Of a stretch of DNA of 9,545 nucleotides, positions 6,257 to 9,545 are shown one piece after another (positions within the stretch are counted from its first letter, which is position 1; each line of letters starts with the position of its first letter). The stretch is from JANRKG01 sp033763635 (GTDB lineage Bacteria > Cyanobacteriota > Cyanobacteriia > GCF-001939115): positions 1-9,545 of the forward strand of contig JANRKG010000158.1 of the NCBI GenBank assembly GCA_033763635.1, given 5' to 3'. The notes under the pieces were generated by a model. The model saw only the letters and a program-made list of their open reading frames with translations. It was not told where the DNA came from and made no database searches. The translations under genes were made by a program, and so were the position numbers.

Positions 6257-6322
6257 CAAAGTAATACTCTGAACGAATAATATTTTGAATCTTATTCTCA
6301 TTATGTCATCTTGGGGAGGTGA

Positions 6323-6335
6323 GGGGTAATACCCC
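6323..6335 (-). terminator. possible 3' hairpin of the ClC gene
   Basis: GGGGT and ACCCC form a 5-bp GC-rich stem around AAT, with partly complementary GGTG and CACC outside it. On the minus strand it starts 27 bases after the ClC stop codon. It lacks a following T-run (TCACCTCCCC follows), so it is only a weak terminator candidate. Confidence 0.3.
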
Positions 6336-6362
6336 CCAGACACCATTTTGAAGATTACCGAG

Positions 6363-8981
6363 TCAAGGAGCTTCAGTAATCGTACGGCGAACCAGGATAA
6401 CCGTACAGCGACATTGACGGACGATCGCCTCTGGAATATTGCCTTTCAATGCCTGTTGCAGCATTTTTTCACGAGAAGCCCCCAGCACAATGACATCACA
6501 TTGATTTTTGGCTGACAGATCGACGATCGCCTCTGATACTGAGTTGGCACAAACCGCTGTAGAAATCACAGAAGATTCTAATCGTCCTTCCAGATACCGA
6601 GTCGCCTCATTCAAAGGTTCGAGATTGGGTTCGGGGTCAGACGGCTGATGCACCTGACACAGGCGCACCTCAGGATCAGTCGCCAGGGACATCAGGGCTG
6701 GCAGAAACTGAATGGCGTATTGGGCATTGGGACCACCCGCCAGAGGCACCAACCAACGATTCAGCGATCGATGGGCCTGAAATTTAACAACCATCACATC
6801 ACAGGCGGCCTGTCGGATGAGGGTATCTACCGTTCCCCCAAAAATCCGTCCAGGAGTGCGAGGGCCACCCTTCCAGCCCATAATCACCAAATCGATATGA
6901 CGTTCTTTGATGGTTTCCAGGATGGGCTGAGACACTTCATGGGCCACCCGAATCTGAGTATGCACTGGAATACGTTGCTTTTGGCCCATCAACCGGACCT
7001 GATCCAGCAAACGCTGACTGGTTGCCGTCTGCACAGGAGTCTCGGCAGGAGAACGGGTTCGAGGCACCAGGATCACCTGTAAGCACTCAATTTCATAGTG
7101 ACGATCCCGTGCGATCGCCAACGCCAACTTAAAAAGAGACATCGCTGTTTGCGGATTACTCAAAGGCAGTAACAATCGCCCCCGTCCCGTTGCGGGATCA
7201 CGGGTCTGAAAAACCAGATAGGAGGGAGCGGGTTGGGGTCCGGGGGAGTTGGGCTGTCCACTTAACTGATCAGACTCCGCTCGAATAATATCTGCCCGCG
7301 TAATAATTCCGATCAGCTTGCAACCCTCCGTAACAGGCAACCGACTAATTTTGAAACGATTCAACAGGTACAGTACATGGCTCAGGGAATCTTCAGGCCT
7401 GACTGTTACAGGTTGAGGAGTCGCAATCTCATGCAAGCGGGCCTCTCCTGGAAGTTGCAACATCGCCAGATCACTCTGGGTCACAATCCCCGTTAACTTG
7501 CCATCATCTACCACCGGAAACCCCCGATGGTGGGAGCGAGAGAACGCCTGTTTGACCTCCTCCAGGGTCATCTGGCTGGTTAACGTCTCCACCCGCCGTT
7601 GCATGATATCAGCAGCCTTCAAGTCCGACAGTTTTCCCGTTAAAGGGGCTTCAGGTTCCAGGTGAATCCCATTCCAGGCCAAAAGATGCTGGTAGATTGA
7701 TCCACTAAACATCGTTTCAGCCACCAGGTAGGCCGTCACGGACCCAATCATCAACGGAAGAACCAGATTAAAGTCAGTTGTGATCTCAAAAACAATCACG
7801 ATCGCCGTAATGGGGCCTCGTGTCACTGCACTAAAAAACGCTCCCATCCCTGTCAACGCATAGGTACTCGTTGTACCAATGGTCAGGAAATTGAACATTG
7901 ATTCATTTGTAAAGCTGTGCAGGTATTGAATGTAGGTACTGACCAGATAGCCCAGAGCAGAACCCAGGATCAGAGATGGAGCAAATAGCCCACCGGGACA
8001 CCCGGAACCATAGGCAAGGAGCGTCAACCCGAACTTAACCACAAAGGCGATCGCGGTTAAGGCCAACCCAGCTTCCCCCGTCACCAGGAAATCTTGTAGT
8101 GCAGCGCTATCTCTTAATAGATCAGGCAGAACAGAAACCACTAACCCAGATGAACATCCCGCCAACCCAATTCTTAGAGGTAGCCCCAATCGAGTTGCAA
8201 GACGACGGTTCACAGCCAGACTGATGAGAATACTTCGATTAAAGAGCGCTCCCAGCAACCCTGCGAGGATACCTAATAAAAGGAACCAAGGAATTTCTGT
8301 GAGGGACAGACTACTGCGGGAGTGGCCCAGGCTTAGATTCAAATCCTGTCCCCCCAGTAAGCGCGAGACGACCGCCCCAATAAAAGAAGCCAGGATGGCA
8401 GAACCGAGAGTAATCCCGGAAAAATCTTGCAGCAACTCTTCGACCACAAATAGCACACCTGCGATCGGAGCATTAAACCCCGCTGCCAACCCCGCCGCTG
8501 CTCCCGCTGCAATCAACTGACGGCGGTATCCCGGAGAAGTTGGAATCCACTGGCTCAGTTGGGAGGCCAGGGCTGCTCCTACCTGCACAGTTGGACCCTG
8601 ACGACCCAGGCTTAAGCCCGATCCCAGGGCAATCATGGTGGTTACCAGCTTGACCAGAGCAACTCGTAAATTGAGGGCGATCGGCACCTGCCCTAACGCC
8701 GCCTTGACTTGAGGAATCCCACTTCCTGCCGCCTCTGGAGCTAACCGCTCGATTAAAAATCCGGTGAGCATCCCCCCCACAAGCCCAACCGCCGGAAGGA
8801 TTAACCAGGCGGGCAATGCATGGGAAATATAAATACGCCATCCACCTAACCACCCAGTCCCCTGTTTGAGCAGCACCCCTGCTAGACCTGCAACCAATCC
8901 GATAAGACAGGATTCATAGATTGCCAGGTGTTTAGGACGCAAGAACCGATAGAAGCGCGGCGGAATTTTTAAGCGCCACAT
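6363..8981 (-). CDS. ClC-type chloride transporter fused to two CBS and two universal-stress domains
   Basis: From ATG 8981 this is an 872-residue inner-membrane anion transporter. The ClC part (about 20-440) has GSGIP (86-90, the Cl--binding Ser), GRQGP (126-130), the paired Glu of FVVEEL (E181, E182), GLFAP (331-335) and Y430 in GSIYQHLL, which matches the second chloride-binding Tyr. The external gating Glu of GREGP is Gln128 here, so channel-like or uncoupled transport is possible. Two CBS domains (about 453-509 and 514-569) probably sense nucleotides. Two UspA-like domains follow (about 601-734, with a glycine-rich ATP-type loop near 702-717, and about 741-866, ending GASREKMLQQALKGNIPEAI). 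A GTG at 9074 would add 31 residues atypical of ClC proteins, and it starts only 16 bases past a terminator-like hairpin, so ATG 8981 is preferred. GAAAGGG is very close to that ATG, so the start stays uncertain. Confidence 0.92.
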   Translation of the reverse strand: MWRLKIPPRFYRFLRPKHLAIYESCLIGLVAGLAGVLLKQGTGWLGGWRIYISHALPAWLILPAVGLVGGMLTGFLIERLAPEAAGSGIPQVKAALGQVPIALNLRVALVKLVTTMIALGSGLSLGRQGPTVQVGAALASQLSQWIPTSPGYRRQLIAAGAAAGLAAGFNAPIAGVLFVVEELLQDFSGITLGSAILASFIGAVVSRLLGGQDLNLSLGHSRSSLSLTEIPWFLLLGILAGLLGALFNRSILISLAVNRRLATRLGLPLRIGLAGCSSGLVVSVLPDLLRDSAALQDFLVTGEAGLALTAIAFVVKFGLTLLAYGSGCPGGLFAPSLILGSALGYLVSTYIQYLHSFTNESMFNFLTIGTTSTYALTGMGAFFSAVTRGPITAIVIVFEITTDFNLVLPLMIGSVTAYLVAETMFSGSIYQHLLAWNGIHLEPEAPLTGKLSDLKAADIMQRRVETLTSQMTLEEVKQAFSRSHHRGFPVVDDGKLTGIVTQSDLAMLQLPGEARLHEIATPQPVTVRPEDSLSHVLYLLNRFKISRLPVTEGCKLIGIITRADIIRAESDQLSGQPNSPGPQPAPSYLVFQTRDPATGRGRLLLPLSNPQTAMSLFKLALAIARDRHYEIECLQVILVPRTRSPAETPVQTATSQRLLDQVRLMGQKQRIPVHTQIRVAHEVSQPILETIKERHIDLVIMGWKGGPRTPGRIFGGTVDTLIRQAACDVMVVKFQAHRSLNRWLVPLAGGPNAQYAIQFLPALMSLATDPEVRLCQVHQPSDPEPNLEPLNEATRYLEGRLESSVISTAVCANSVSEAIVDLSAKNQCDVIVLGASREKMLQQALKGNIPEAIVRQCRCTVILVRRTITEAP

Positions 8982-8999
8982 GTCCCTTTCACTAATGAC

Positions 9000-9028
9000 A
9001 GACTTCTCTACCCCACATCGTATGTCAA
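9000..9028 (-). promoter_or_regulatory. weak candidate promoter for the ClC gene
   Basis: On the minus strand a perfect -35 hexamer TTGACA (9028-9023) is followed after 17 bases by AAGTCT (9005-9000), a poor -10. It lies between the terminator-like hairpin and the ATG at 8981, where a promoter would be needed if that hairpin ends transcription. Only the -35 box is persuasive. Confidence 0.25.
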
Positions 9029-9090
9029 TCGGGGAGCAGAAGGATCTGCCCAGATAACCAGAAACAGCCCCCACAGATCCCCTAGAAAAC

Positions 9091-9145
9091 CATAGAAAAG
9101 CCCCTGAGCGTCTTGCCTTGTTTCGACCTCAGGGGCTTTCCTATG
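9091..9145. terminator. long inverted repeat, probable terminator between the antiporter and ClC genes
   Basis: The arms 9091-9108 and 9128-9145 match at 17 of 18 positions, with a perfect GC-rich core AAAGCCCCTGAG/CTCAGGGGCTTT, around a 19-base loop. Read on the minus strand, GGGGC is followed by CTTTTC and shortly by GTTTTC, which fits an intrinsic terminator for the antiporter transcript; near-symmetry would let it work on both strands. It lies upstream of the ClC gene, so a leader or attenuator role for that gene is the alternative. Confidence 0.65.
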
Positions 9146-9225
9146 TTCACTCCTCACACTTTGCTATTCAAGTAGATTTGAGGAGAAAGTTAGGAAGATG
9201 AAGTGACAGTTTTGGGAGTGGCACT

Positions 9226-9265
9226 CAGGGAATCGGGAGTCGTGATGAGTGGCCCCGACTCCCTG
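9226..9265. repeat. G-rich heptamer pair forming a hairpin after the antiporter gene
   Basis: CAGGGAATCGGG (9226-9237) pairs with CCCGACTCCCTG (9254-9265) over 12 positions with one G-U/A-C type position. A competing 8-bp stem, GGGAGTCG (9235-9242) with CGACTCCC (9256-9263), uses the same right arm. The left side contains two tandem heptamers, GGGAATC and GGGAGTC. It starts about 22 bases past the antiporter stop on the minus strand and lacks a T-run. This looks like a degenerate cyanobacterial short repeat that folds at a 3' end. Confidence 0.45.
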
Positions 9266-9286
9266 CACCTACGGGACTAAGCGGGA

Positions 9287-9545
9287 TTAAGCAGGATGGA
9301 AATAGAAAGCAGCCCCCAGGATCGTGTAGGTTGCCAGGAGAAGAACTCCTTCTAACCAGTTCGATCGCCCGTCCAGGCTAATTAAATTGGCAACGGTCAC
9401 AGCGATTGCAACAGCGACCACCTCAAAAGGATTAAAGTTCAGGTCCATCGGCTGTCCAATAAATTGACCAACCAGGACTAGAACTGGAGCAACCAGCAGG
9501 GCAACCAGCAGACTAGACCCCATTGCCACTGAAACGGACAAATCC
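9287..9545 (-). CDS. cax: Ca2+/H+ antiporter (CAX family), C-terminal fragment cut by window edge
   Basis: The last 85 or so residues of a cation/proton antiporter of the CaCA superfamily, which extrudes or sequesters Ca2+ using the proton gradient. The visible part starts DLSVSVAMGSSLLVALLVAP, the family's conserved second repeat motif. Then come GQPMDLNFNPFEVVAVAIAV and ISLDGRSNWLEGVLLLATY (the second membrane segment and the D-G-x-S-N-W-L-E-G signature), and a final hydrophobic helix ending AAFYFHPA. The frame is open to the right edge. The TTG codon at 9541-9539 encodes a conserved internal leucine and is not the start, so the gene continues upstream outside the window. It is on the same strand as the ClC gene but is separated from it by 305 bases and a probable terminator. 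Confidence 0.9.
   Translation of the reverse strand, partial: DLSVSVAMGSSLLVALLVAPVLVLVGQFIGQPMDLNFNPFEVVAVAIAVTVANLISLDGRSNWLEGVLLLATYTILGAAFYFHPA

Noticed and set aside
8473..8853. 126-codon minus-strand frame inside the ClC gene
   Set aside because: It is a different frame over the conserved ClC membrane region and is Gly/Ser rich with no motif.
9167..9177. 11-base sequence CAAGTAGATTT shared with the minus strand upstream of the small membrane protein (near 1235-1245)
   Set aside because: Several shared 11-mers are expected by chance in 9.5 kb, and the flanking bases do not extend the match.
9539..9541. TTG as the start of an 84-residue protein at the right edge
   Set aside because: The codon encodes Leu in the conserved CAX segment DLSVSVAMGSS and the frame continues to the window edge, so this is an internal codon of a truncated gene.

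Overview
The window looks like chromosomal DNA from a cyanobacterium, probably a filamentous or otherwise large-genome species; the order cannot be resolved. Four things point this way. CGATCG cores are far denser than the two or so expected by chance (about 20 counted by eye), including two full HIP1 octamers GCGATCGC at 7111 and 8047. There are degenerate heptanucleotide tandem repeats of the kind known in cyanobacteria. DUF928 genes are present in tandem. The CHASE2-cyclase and ClC-CBS-USP architectures are both common in that phylum.

Layout. Positions 1-186 (+) hold the tail of an unrecognised gene, followed by a strong RNA hairpin (217-245) and a DUF938 SAM-dependent methyltransferase (309-956, +). 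Everything after that is on the minus strand. Read in the direction of transcription from the right edge it comprises: the C-terminus of a Ca2+/H+ antiporter (9545-9287, cut by the window edge); a 305-base non-coding stretch with two hairpins; a large ClC-type chloride transporter fused to two CBS and two universal-stress domains (8981-6363); a 258-base gap; a CHASE2 class III nucleotide cyclase (6104-4101); three consecutive DUF928 exported proteins (4014-3265, 3106-2276, 2133-1369); and a small two-helix membrane protein (1200-979) that converges on the methyltransferase.

How the genes may work together. The coherent unit is the cyclase plus the three secreted DUF928 paralogues. The cyclase senses outside the membrane through CHASE2 and makes a cyclic nucleotide inside. 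The DUF928 proteins have Sec-type signal peptides, so they should share the compartment sensed by CHASE2. A perfect TGTA-N8-TACA palindrome, the extended NtcA-type operator, lies in the gap between the cyclase and the first DUF928 gene, so the DUF928 genes may have their own nitrogen-linked control. The ClC and antiporter genes are ion-transport genes with no evident tie to this unit.

Main oddities. The ClC protein has Gln at the gating-glutamate position (GRQGP). The cyclase keeps its metal and transition-state residues but has Gly where the purine-selecting Asp/Thr normally sits. The last DUF928 gene ends inside a heptamer repeat and lacks the C-terminal Cys-Cys of its two sisters. I saw no CRISPR array, insertion sequence, tRNA or rRNA. 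The strongest candidate for something undescribed is the CHASE2-cyclase/DUF928 cluster; its function is inference only.
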